A DNA stretch of 64,000 nucleotides, taken from Bradyrhizobium forestalis. Lineage in GTDB: Bacteria > Pseudomonadota > Alphaproteobacteria > Rhizobiales > Xanthobacteraceae. The notes under the pieces are model-generated. The model ran no database searches. It worked only from the letters and a program-made list of their open reading frames with translations, and had not been told where the DNA came from. How positions within the stretch are numbered: the first letter of the stretch is position 1; each line of letters begins with the position of its first letter. The DNA lies in contig NZ_PGVG01000002.1 of NCBI RefSeq assembly GCF_002795245.1, positions 186,001 through 250,000 of the forward strand, in the 5' to 3' direction. Positions 51,336 through 59,457 of this stretch are shown here, in pieces. The translations under genes and the position numbers were made by a program.

Positions 51336-52715
51336 ATGGCAAAGGATTCCGACCCACTGGCGGATGCCTTCGGCACCAAGGAGACCGGCGGGCTGTTCTC
51401 CGGACTTCTGGCCGAGGAAAACGCCTTCGACCGGCGCATGATGTGGCGGCTGGGCTCGTGGGGCGTGGCGGCGGTCGGCGCCGTCGTCGTTGCCGTGATG
51501 GCCAACCAGGCCCAGCTTGGCTGGCGGCGCGACCAGGTTGCGTCCGCCGATCTCGCGCGCCAGGCCGACCGGCTCCAGCTGCTGACCAAGGAGAGCCAGA
51601 ACGAGGCGCGCCGACTCGCCGCTGCCATCGAGACGCTGAACAGCGACCGCGACCGACTGTATTCGCGCGTCACCGTGCTGGAGCAAGGGCTCGATTCCGT
51701 CACCGGAGCCATTGCCAAGCAAGCCGCCACGCCGCAGGGCGCGAAGCCGCAGGACGCAGCGCCAGCCCCCACAGCTCCCAGCGTCGCGCCAGTCGCCTCG
51801 ACCCCTACCCCGGCGAGCGAGAAGCCGCGCACCGAAGCCGCCAGGGATTCTCAGAAGGACACCCCAAAGGAATCGTTGAAGGAGCCGGCGAGCCCACCGC
51901 CGCAGACCGCGGCCGCCGCCTCGCTCGTGCAACAGGCGCCTGCGATGAATTCGGCGCTGCCGACCATTCCGCTGGTGCCGTCCAAGTCGCTCATGGCGCC
52001 GCCGGATCCGGCCGCATCGAAACTGATTCAACCCGAAGCAGCTGAGAAGGCTGCCGAGAAGAAGGCCGAGCCGGCGCCCGGCGCGGCCGAGGTCGTCGCG
52101 GCAGCAGCAAAGCCAGCGGACGCAACCGAGAGCGAATCCCCTGCGATCGCGGTTCAGCAGACGCGCTTTGCGATCGATCTCGGCGGCGCCAATTCGATCG
52201 ACGGCCTGCGCGCGCTCTGGCGCAGCCTGACCAAGTCCAATCCGGAGATCGCGGCGCTGCGGCCGATCATCATGATCAAGGAAGGCGCCACCGGCCTCGG
52301 CATGCAGCTCCGCTTGGGGGCCGGCCCCCTGGTCAACGCCGCCGCCGCGGCAAAATTCTGCGCGAGCCTCGCCGAGAGCGACCGTCACTGCGAGACCACC
52401 GTATTCGATGGCCAGCGCCTGTCGATGCGCGGCGGCCAGGACAAGGGTCAGGACAAGGCGCAAGAGAAGACTCAAGACAGGGTTCAAGAGAAGAGTTCTG
52501 AGAAGAACCAGGACGCGGGCCCGCAAGCCGAAACCGCGCCCGCGCCGAGCGCAAAGCCCGAGAAGCCGCAGCGCCGCCGCAGCTACTCCTCGAAGCGCTC
52601 CAAGCGCGAGGAGCCCGTGCCCGCTCCCGCGGTGCAGCCGGCGCCGGCGCCGGCGAAACCGGAGGCGGCGTCAGCGTCCGCAGGATCGACGCTGTCATCG
52701 TTCTTCAGGCGATAA
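51336..52715 (+). CDS. Single-pass membrane protein with coiled coil and SPOR-like C-terminal region
   Basis: A 459-residue protein. A cytoplasmic N-terminus of about 40 residues (SDPLADAFGTKETGGLFSGL) leads into one membrane segment (about 43-58, WGVAAVGAVVVAVMAN). A coiled coil follows (about 70-125, ADRLQLLTKESQNEARRLAA through VTVLEQGLDSV). Then a long Pro/Ala/Lys-rich linker and, at about 265-345, a compact domain (RFAIDLGGANSIDGLRALWR, GATGLGMQLRLGAGPLVNA, CHC pair in SDRHCETTVF) that resembles a SPOR-like peptidoglycan-binding fold. The tail is highly charged and Pro-rich. Probably an envelope protein; it is conserved in rhizobia but I know no function. Confidence 0.75.
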   Translation: MAKDSDPLADAFGTKETGGLFSGLLAEENAFDRRMMWRLGSWGVAAVGAVVVAVMANQAQLGWRRDQVASADLARQADRLQLLTKESQNEARRLAAAIETLNSDRDRLYSRVTVLEQGLDSVTGAIAKQAATPQGAKPQDAAPAPTAPSVAPVASTPTPASEKPRTEAARDSQKDTPKESLKEPASPPPQTAAAASLVQQAPAMNSALPTIPLVPSKSLMAPPDPAASKLIQPEAAEKAAEKKAEPAPGAAEVVAAAAKPADATESESPAIAVQQTRFAIDLGGANSIDGLRALWRSLTKSNPEIAALRPIIMIKEGATGLGMQLRLGAGPLVNAAAAAKFCASLAESDRHCETTVFDGQRLSMRGGQDKGQDKAQEKTQDRVQEKSSEKNQDAGPQAETAPAPSAKPEKPQRRRSYSSKRSKREEPVPAPAVQPAPAPAKPEAASASAGSTLSSFFRR

Positions 52716-52947
52716 GGCGCCCTGCCCTGGACGGAAGCTGCTTGCATGCGGCGATCGGACACTTGGACCTGGGCTGCCCTTTCGCAGCAGGTTTGCGTTC
52801 ATCCACGACGCAACACGCGCTAGCCTGGCGTCACAATGCCTAGAACAAGCCTGGTCCTCGCGTGTTCCTCGGGGCTTGGGGCGCCGGATCGACGGAAACG
52901 TCACCTGCCCTGTTGCCTGCCCGCGCCATCCCGACCATATTGCAGCC

Positions 52948-53328
52948 ATGACAAAAAAGCCCTTCCGCCTCACGCCCTACCAGGTGCAGTTCCTGATCGT
53001 CGTCGGCTTCGCCTCCGTCGGCTATGCGCTTTATGTGCGCTATCTCGCGATTGAGCTGTCGCAGGTTGCGCTTGCCTGCGACGCCGGCCTTCAGACCGCG
53101 ATCTGCAAGGCGCGTTCGGTCGCGACCGTCCTGTTCAAGAATTCGGTGTTCGGCATCGTCGCGCTGGTGGTGGCGACGCTGAACCTGATGCGGCCGTCGA
53201 TCGTGCTGCTCACCGTCGGCATCGTCGCCGCCGGTCTCGGCATCGTGCTCTACAATGTCGTGCTGTCGGGCCTGGCGATCGGCCTGTTCATTCTTGGGTT
53301 TGCTCGGCCCGCGCCCGCCACAGCGTGA
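52948..53328 (+). CDS. Small inner-membrane protein
   Basis: A 126-residue protein with three hydrophobic segments: FLIVVGFASVGYALYVRYLA, NSVFGIVALVVATLNLM and SIVLLTVGIVAAGLGIVLYN continuing VVLSGLAIGLFIL. Two cysteines (in LACDAGLQTAICKA) lie in the first loop, probably periplasmic. The ATG follows GCAGCC with no strong ribosome site. Its 3' end overlaps the 3' end of ndvC by 41 bases in tail-to-tail orientation. No named family recognised. Confidence 0.7.
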   Translation: MTKKPFRLTPYQVQFLIVVGFASVGYALYVRYLAIELSQVALACDAGLQTAICKARSVATVLFKNSVFGIVALVVATLNLMRPSIVLLTVGIVAAGLGIVLYNVVLSGLAIGLFILGFARPAPATA

Positions 53329-54865
53329 GGGCGAACAAGAGATAGATCGCGCAGGTCCACAGCGACTGCCAATTGTCGCGGCCTTCGTTGAAGAGCACAA
53401 AGACGGCCGACAGCGCCAGCACACCCGCGAACACCGCTTCCGCGATCGGACGCTGGCCGATCTGCGGGCGGTTCAGCATCAAGAGCGCGAACGGCACCAC
53501 CGCCATCGTCAGCGAGGCGTAGGGAAAATCCTTGTAGCGCGGGTCGAACACGAAGCCGAGCGCGGTCGCCGCCGCGATCACCGCCGTCACCGCCAGCGTC
53601 AGGCCGAGCACCGCGGTGAGCTTCGACCATTTCCGGCCCCCGCGCGGGCCGAGCAGGTCGAGGAAGGTCGGAAGGCTGCGGCCGATCACCATCGCCTGCG
53701 CGCAGAAGATCGGCGACAGGATGCCGGCAAGCAGCAGCGCGCCCCAGAGCAGCCAGCCGCCGATGCCGTAGCTCTCGTAATACATCTTGTCGGCGCCGAT
53801 CCCGAGCAGGATGCCCGCTGAGGTCGCCGAGATGCCGACGCCGAGCCAGGCCGAGAAGCGCGGCGTCCACGGCCGCCGACGCAGCGTGATGAGCGCAACA
53901 GTGAACACCAGAACGCTGAGGCCCATACCCGCCCCCATGTACCATTTCCAGTACGGGAAATTGCTGATCGGCTCGCCCGGCGGATATTTCAGGCTCCGGC
54001 GCACCGAATCGTACAGGCCCCAATAGCCGCCGACGGTGCCTTCCAGCCTGCGCTTCCACGGCTGGTCGTAGGACTCGATCAGATTGACGCGAAACTTCTG
54101 CGCCTTCGCCAGGCTCAGGATTTCCGAGACGACACGCGCCTGATTGGTGCGCGACGGCAACGCGCCGTCGCGCATGCGGCCCTCGCTCGGCCAGCCGGTT
54201 TCGCCGATCAGGATCTCCTTGCCGGGGAACGCCACCGCCATGCGCTCGCGGATCGCCTCGACATGGGCGGAGGCGAATTTCGCCTTCACGGGGAAATCCT
54301 CCCAATAAGGCAGGATGTGGATCGTGACGAAATCGACGGCGTCATGGACCTCGCGGTTCTTCAGCCAGTATTCCCAGACATCGGCATAGGTGACGGGCAC
54401 GCTGACCTGCGCCTTCACCGAGCGGATGATCGAGACGAGGTCGGCCGTCGTCATCTCGCCGCGCAGCAGCACCTCGTTGCCGACGATGACCGCGGTGATG
54501 ATCTCGGGGAATTCCTTGGTGAGGCGAACGGCGAGCGCGGCCTGCGCAAAGTTCTTGGTGCGGTTGCTGGAGAGCCAGATGCCCTGGAGCACTTTCAGCC
54601 CGCCGACCTTGGCGGCGATCGCCGGCACCTGGTCGAGCCCGTTCTCCATCGAATAGGTGCGGATGCAGTCGGTGATTTGCTTGAGCTGGCGCAGGTCCTG
54701 CTCGATCTGGTCGGCCTCGATATGGGTCCATGCGTCCAGCGGCGACTGCTCGCCGCGGAATGGCGCGTAGGAGACGCATTGGACCTTGTCGGCGGGGTCG
54801 ATCGGAGCGCGCGCGAGCGTGATCGGCGTGGCAAGCCACCACCACACGGCAGCGATCGCACCCAA
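53288..54865 (-). CDS. ndvC: NdvC-like beta-glucan synthesis protein (GH17-like plus membrane domain)
   Basis: A protein of at least 525 residues. After an N-terminal membrane anchor, residues about 28-285 form a glycoside hydrolase family 17-like domain (CVSYAPFRGEQSP, AVIVGNEVLLRGEM with the acid/base Glu, ILIGETGWPSEGR with the nucleophile Glu). The rest has about eight membrane segments. This is the layout of Bradyrhizobium NdvC, needed with NdvB for the cyclic beta-(1,3)(1,6)-glucans of the periplasm. The first usual start codon is a TTG at 54865, without ribosome site. A GGAGG at 54918-54914 instead fits an ATT at 54904, which would restore ISLRTPLALLLVSL at the front. The adjacent 55-kb region carries ndvB. 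Confidence 0.85.
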   Translation of the reverse strand: MGAIAAVWWWLATPITLARAPIDPADKVQCVSYAPFRGEQSPLDAWTHIEADQIEQDLRQLKQITDCIRTYSMENGLDQVPAIAAKVGGLKVLQGIWLSSNRTKNFAQAALAVRLTKEFPEIITAVIVGNEVLLRGEMTTADLVSIIRSVKAQVSVPVTYADVWEYWLKNREVHDAVDFVTIHILPYWEDFPVKAKFASAHVEAIRERMAVAFPGKEILIGETGWPSEGRMRDGALPSRTNQARVVSEILSLAKAQKFRVNLIESYDQPWKRRLEGTVGGYWGLYDSVRRSLKYPPGEPISNFPYWKWYMGAGMGLSVLVFTVALITLRRRPWTPRFSAWLGVGISATSAGILLGIGADKMYYESYGIGGWLLWGALLLAGILSPIFCAQAMVIGRSLPTFLDLLGPRGGRKWSKLTAVLGLTLAVTAVIAAATALGFVFDPRYKDFPYASLTMAVVPFALLMLNRPQIGQRPIAEAVFAGVLALSAVFVLFNEGRDNWQSLWTCAIYLLFALTLWRARAEQTQE

Positions 54866-55201
54866 CGAAACGAGCAGAAGCGCCAGTGGCGTACGAAGAG
54901 AAATCGGTTCCGTCCTCCGCGAAGGGTCCGTCGATTACCTGCTCGCACGCCATCTGCCAAGGGGGGTCCAAGCGGGTGTCCAAATGCCGATCCACTCTGC
55001 GGATCCGCTCCTCCCCCCAAAGGAATCTGGCTGCGGCCGTTCGATCGTGCTCTAGGATTGTGACTTTGCTGGACAAAATTCGAAATACAGGTCATGGACT
55101 CCGAAAGACTTTTCCGCCGCATTGGAGACCCATTTGGACGCCATCACCGGCGCGTCCGCGGGATCCTGACGCGGACGGCCAGCGGATACATTGGGGAATT
55201 C

Positions 55202-55795
55202 ATGCGGCAACGGGTGTTCGAGTCACGAAATGCGGTCCTGCGGCAGTTCGCCGCCACCTTGGCCGTCTCTTCCTTGCTCGTCCTGATGGGTGTTGGTGGT
55301 GCCTCCGCCCAGAGCGGCACACCGGCCCCTGACCAGGGCAAGGCGGCCGCCCAGCCCGCCGACGCCGCCAAGGATGCCGCCCAGAACCAGCGCCGCACCG
55401 ACGAATTCGCCGAAGCGGCCCAGGTCATCAACGGCCCGGCCGGCAACCCCGAATGCGTCTGGCTCGGCCGCCGCGTGGTCCGGCTGATGTGGCGCGACGA
55501 CCTCGATACCGCGTTCCGCCATCTCGACCTCTACGACCGCTTCGGCTGTCCCGGCGGCCACATCCAGGCCGCCTTCCGCTGCCTGACCCGATTCGGCGGC
55601 CAGATCGATCCCAAGGTGGCTGAGACCCTGGATAGCCGCGTGCACGCGTGCTGGATCAATCCGGCCGCCCAGCCGCAGCAGGCGTCGGCCGCGGCTTCCC
55701 AGCCGGCGGCACCGGCAGCAGGCAATGCGCCGGCACCGCAGCCGGCCGCAAGCCCCTCGCCTGCGGCGAGCCCATCCCCTGCGCCCTCGAAATAG
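55202..55795 (+). CDS. Secreted protein between ndvC and ndvB, candidate NdvD
   Basis: A 197-residue exported protein. The signal is clear (RNAVLRQFAATLAVSSLLVL then MGVGGASA, cleavage before QSG). A Pro/Ala/Gln-rich link precedes the folded middle with cysteines in NPECVWLG, DRFGCPGG, AFRCLTR and HACWINP, and the C-terminus is another Ala/Pro/Ser-rich stretch. The literature describes ndvD as a gene between ndvB and ndvC whose product has one membrane segment and is required for glucan production; position and single hydrophobic segment fit, though the published mass is somewhat higher. An in-frame ATG at 55094 would add 36 residues. I prefer 55202 after GGGGA. The 336 bases 54866-55201 hold no other gene. 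Confidence 0.72.
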   Translation: MRQRVFESRNAVLRQFAATLAVSSLLVLMGVGGASAQSGTPAPDQGKAAAQPADAAKDAAQNQRRTDEFAEAAQVINGPAGNPECVWLGRRVVRLMWRDDLDTAFRHLDLYDRFGCPGGHIQAAFRCLTRFGGQIDPKVAETLDSRVHACWINPAAQPQQASAAASQPAAPAAGNAPAPQPAASPSPAASPSPAPSK

Positions 55796-56011
55796 CCGCG
55801 ATCGTTTCAGCTGTCGTTCAGGAACGATCGGCCATAGACGCGGTTGGCACTGCCGCGCGTCGTTCGAAAAGGCCATGCCCTCATAAGGACATGAGGCCAT
55901 GACAGTTGTGAAACCGCGCGGCAGAGGTATGCTCCCTTTGCCGCGGACTCGGTCGGATCTCGGGGTCGGATCCGCTTCCCTGCCACCTCAGCCCCTTTTG
56001 GTTTAGCCGCG

Positions 56012-58681
56012 ATGCGCGTTGTCGCCGCCGTTCTGTTGCTCGTGTCTGCGCTTCATGCAGGGCTGTGGGGGGTCTTGCGCGACAAGGAACCCGCGCCTGA
56101 TTTCAAGGGCCTCTTGCCCAGCGTCTCCTACGCGCCGTTCGAAGGCTCGGCCCACCCCGACATCGACAACATCCCGACGGTCGAGAAAATCCGCGCCGAC
56201 CTGAAGACGCTGTCGACCATGACGCGCGCGATCCGCCTCTATTCGTCCACGGGCGGCGTGGAACTGGTGCCGCCGATCGCGGCCGAGTTCGGCCTCAAGG
56301 TCACCGTCGGCGCCTGGATCGACAAGGACAAGGATCGCAACGAGCGCGAGATCAAGGCCGCCATCGAGCTTGCCCGCAAGAACAGCAACGTCGTCGGCGT
56401 CGTCGTCGGCAACGAGGTGATCTACCGCGGCGAGCAGAAGGTCGAAGACCTCATCGACATGATCAAGAAGGTGAAGGGCTCGGTCCGCGTGCCCGTCACC
56501 ACCGGCGAGATCTGGAACATCTGGCGCGACAATCCGGACCTTGCCTCCAACGTCGATTTCATCGCCGCGCACGTGCTGCCCTACTGGGAGAACTTCCGCT
56601 CGGACCAGGCGGTCGATCAGGCCGTCGACCGCTACAACCTGCTGCGCAACCTGTTCCCCGGCAAGCGCATCGTGATCGCCGAGTTCGGCTGGCCGAGCCA
56701 GGGCTACAATTTGCGCAACGCCGACCCGGGTCCGTTCCAGCAGGCGCTGATCCTGCGCAACTTCGTCACCCGCGCCGAAGCCATCGGCATGGAATACAAC
56801 ATCGTCGAGGCCATCGATCAGCCCTGGAAGTTCTTCGAAGGCGGCGTCGGTCCGTATTGGGGCATCCTCAACGCCAGCCGCGAGCCGAAATTCGCCTGGA
56901 CCGGCCCGGTGGAGAATCCCGACTATTGGAAGCTGATGGGCATCGCGCTGCTGGTCGGCATCCTGCTGTCACTGCCGATCCTGCGGATTGAAAAAGCGAC
57001 CGCGAGACAGGCCTTCCTGCTGTCGGCAACCGCCAACGGCGTCGGCGCCTGGGCCGCGACCGTGTTCGCGTTCTGGAACGGACATTATTTCATCTTCGGC
57101 TCGGCCTTCGCGCTGACGCTCGGCATGATCCTCCTTGTTCCGCTGGTCCTGATCGCGATGGCGCGCATCGACGAGATCGCCGCGGTCGCCTTCGGCAGGC
57201 CGCCGCAGCGCCTGATCACCAAGAACAAGCCGGTCGAGAGCGTGCCCGAGAATTACTGCCCCAAGGTCTCGATCCATATCCCGGCCTATTTCGAGCCGGT
57301 CGACATGCTCAAGCAGACGCTCGATGCGCTGTCGCGGCTGAACTATCCGAACTACGAATGCGTGGTCATCATCAACAACACGCCCGACCCCGCCTTCTGG
57401 CAGCCGATCCAGGACCATTGCCGCGCGCTCGGTGAACGCTTCAAGTTCATCAACGCCGAGAAGGTGCAGGGTTTCAAGGCCGGCGCTCTCCGGATTGCCA
57501 TGGACCGCACTGCGGCGGATGCCGAGATCATCGGCATCCTCGATGCCGACTATGTCGTCGATCCCGACTGGCTGAAGGACCTCGTGCCGGCCTTTGCCGA
57601 CCCGCGGGTCGGCCTCGTGCAGGCGCCGCAGGAGCATCGTGACGGCGATCTGTCGATCATGCACTACATCATGAACGGCGAATATGCCGGCTTCTTCGAC
57701 ATCGGCATGGTCCAGCGCAACGAGGCCAACGCCATCATCGTGCACGGCACGATGTGCCTGATCCGCCGCGCCGCGATGGACATGGCCGGCGGCTGGTCGT
57801 CCGACACGATCTGCGAGGACTCCGATCTCGGCCTATCGATTCAGCAGCTCGGCTGGACCACCCACTACACCCGCTACCGCTACGGCCAGGGCCTGCTCCC
57901 CGACACCTACGAAGCCTTCAAGAAGCAGCGTCACCGCTGGGCCTATGGCGGCCTCCAGATCGTCAAGAAGCACTGGCGCAACTTCCTGCCCGGCAAGAGC
58001 CGGCTGACGCCCGACCAGAAGCGCGAATACGGCCTCGGCTGGCTGAACTGGCTGGGCGCCGAAAGCCTCGGCGTCGTCGTGGCGCTGCTCAACCTCGTCT
58101 GGGTGCCGATCGTCGCCTTCGCCGACATCGCCATCCCCGACAAGATCCTGACGCTGCCGATCATCGGCGCCTTCGTCGTCTCGCTGGCGCACTTCCTGTC
58201 GATGTACCGCGCCCGCGTCGCGATCAGGCCCGGCCAGATGCTGGGCGCCATGATCGCGGCGATGAGCGTGCAGTGGACGGTCTCGCGCGCGGTGGCGCAG
58301 GGCCTGATCACCGAGCACATCGCCTTCGCCCGCACCTCCAAGGGCGGCCTGTCGCGGATGTCGATCGAGTTCCAGGCATTCTGGGAGGCCGTGATCGGCA
58401 CGCTGCTGGTGATCGGCGCCGGCGTCCTGATCGCCTCCAACAGCTTCCGCCAGATCACCGAGATCTACATCTTCGCCGGCGTCCTGGTGCTGCAAAGCCT
58501 GCCGTTCCTCGCCGCCGTCGCCATCGCGATCCTCGAGCTCAGCCGCATCAACTCGTTCCAGTTCTGGCGCGACAGCGCGATCCGCACCGCCGAGCTGATC
58601 GGCCTGCGCCCGGTCGCCCTGCCGACCCCGGCGGGAACGCCGCAGCCGGTGCCGAGCGAGGTGCGGCGGGAGGCGAACTGA
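56012..58681 (+). CDS. ndvB: NdvB-like cyclic beta-(1,3)(1,6)-glucan synthase
   Basis: An 889-residue membrane enzyme. Residues 1-330 are a GH17-like domain (SVSYAPFEGSAHP, GVVVGNEVIYRGEQ, IVIAEFGWPSQGYN). Membrane segments follow at about 310-390. Then comes a processive family 2 glycosyltransferase: VSIHIPAYFEPVDMLKQTLD, GILDADYVVDPDW (the Asp pair), TICEDSDLGLSI (catalytic base) and KKQRHRWAYG (QxxRW). Several further membrane segments close the protein. It fits NdvB of Bradyrhizobium, which polymerises the periplasmic glucan needed for osmotic adaptation and nodulation. Start by MRVVAAVLLLVSALHAGLWG after a short leader. The family C repeat follows the stop. Confidence 0.93.
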   Translation: MRVVAAVLLLVSALHAGLWGVLRDKEPAPDFKGLLPSVSYAPFEGSAHPDIDNIPTVEKIRADLKTLSTMTRAIRLYSSTGGVELVPPIAAEFGLKVTVGAWIDKDKDRNEREIKAAIELARKNSNVVGVVVGNEVIYRGEQKVEDLIDMIKKVKGSVRVPVTTGEIWNIWRDNPDLASNVDFIAAHVLPYWENFRSDQAVDQAVDRYNLLRNLFPGKRIVIAEFGWPSQGYNLRNADPGPFQQALILRNFVTRAEAIGMEYNIVEAIDQPWKFFEGGVGPYWGILNASREPKFAWTGPVENPDYWKLMGIALLVGILLSLPILRIEKATARQAFLLSATANGVGAWAATVFAFWNGHYFIFGSAFALTLGMILLVPLVLIAMARIDEIAAVAFGRPPQRLITKNKPVESVPENYCPKVSIHIPAYFEPVDMLKQTLDALSRLNYPNYECVVIINNTPDPAFWQPIQDHCRALGERFKFINAEKVQGFKAGALRIAMDRTAADAEIIGILDADYVVDPDWLKDLVPAFADPRVGLVQAPQEHRDGDLSIMHYIMNGEYAGFFDIGMVQRNEANAIIVHGTMCLIRRAAMDMAGGWSSDTICEDSDLGLSIQQLGWTTHYTRYRYGQGLLPDTYEAFKKQRHRWAYGGLQIVKKHWRNFLPGKSRLTPDQKREYGLGWLNWLGAESLGVVVALLNLVWVPIVAFADIAIPDKILTLPIIGAFVVSLAHFLSMYRARVAIRPGQMLGAMIAAMSVQWTVSRAVAQGLITEHIAFARTSKGGLSRMSIEFQAFWEAVIGTLLVIGAGVLIASNSFRQITEIYIFAGVLVLQSLPFLAAVAIAILELSRINSFQFWRDSAIRTAELIGLRPVALPTPAGTPQPVPSEVRREAN

Positions 58682-58696
58682 CCAGCTGTAGCTCGC

Positions 58697-58812
58697 CATC
58701 CTTCGAGACGCCCGCCTGCGGCGGGTCCTCGGGATGAGGTCGCGTCTGCGGCGAGATTGTCAGACCCTCATGGTGAGGAGCCCGTCAAAGCGGGCGTCTC
58801 CGGACGATGCTA
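58697..58812. repeat. Dispersed repeat, family C, copy 2
   Basis: CATCCTTCGAGACGCCCGCC, TGCGGCGGGTCCTCGGGATG, then CAGACCCTCATGGTGAGGAG and CCCGTCAAAGCGGGCGTCTC. The two halves are in the opposite order to the copy at 49668-49776. From 58813 to the tRNA at 59135 there are about 320 bases in which I see no gene. Confidence 0.78.
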
Positions 58813-59134
58813 CGCATCGCCGGGCGAAACATGCAGGCCGAGCTCGTCCGGCGCCCTCCCCAGCAGTTCGGCGTGGATGACGGCCGCCAATCGGCTTGAA
58901 AATCCCGACCTAAGCCGTAGAGACGTCGAGCAAATCCCCGCTCCTGCCGCGAGTTTCAGCAACCACCCGCACTATTGACCTCAGCAGCCACTCCCCCTAC
59001 ACAGCGCGGGCCGAAGGCATGATCCGGAAACAGCCGGTTTTTCCCCGCGACGCAAGCTTAAGCGCAGCGGCAAGACATGCTTCTCGAATGTCCGACGACG
59101 ATGGCGATCTCGTCAAAGCCATCAGCGGCCATGG

Positions 59135-59210
59135 GAGCGCGTAGCTCAGCCGGTAGAGCACGTGACTTTTAATCACGGGGTCCTGGGTTCGAGCCCCAGC
59201 GCGCTCACCA
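59135..59210 (+). tRNA. tRNA-Lys (anticodon TTT)
   Basis: A 76-base cloverleaf with encoded CCA: acceptor GAGCGCG pairs CGCGCTC, D-arm TAGCTCAGCCGGTAGAGCA, anticodon stem CGTGA/TCACG around loop CTTTTAA (anticodon TTT), T-arm CTGGGTTCGAGCCCCAG. A lower-GC segment with a serine recombinase starts just after it, so this gene may mark the edge of an island. Confidence 0.95.
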
Positions 59211-59457
59211 AACCGGATCAAGTACTTACAGCGGGCATATCAAACTTCGAATTTGCTGCGTGTCTGCAGCGTGTCTGCAAACCGATTGCCGATTGGGGCC
59301 TCGGCATCGACGGCGGCACGCCGGAGACTGAGCTCATCGGATTGATGGTGACGCTGGCGGCGGTCGCTGCCATGCTGATCGCAGGCTGGCGGCAGCGCCG
59401 GCAGAAGCCGCCGGGATGAGCTCTCCACCCACGACAGGCAGTAGCTCGCCCCCTAAC
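59211..59457 (+). other. Junction segment after tRNA-Lys, possible gene remnant
   Basis: No complete gene. The stretch 59278-59419 translates to KPIADWGLGIDGGTPETELI then GLMVTLAAVAAMLIAGWRQR, which looks protein-like with a membrane segment, but has no good start. GCGTGTCTGCA occurs twice in tandem at about 59256-59280. I could not see a second copy of the tRNA 3' end in the window. Confidence 0.35.

Noticed and set aside
54342..55076. A 244-residue open frame opposite/overlapping ndvC as NdvD
   Set aside because: Arg/Pro/Ala-rich antisense-style translation with no hydrophobic segment; the secreted protein at 55202-55795 fits the described NdvD better.
58757..58978. A 73-residue open frame after ndvB
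   Set aside because: It runs through a dispersed repeat and has low-complexity composition, with no ribosome site.
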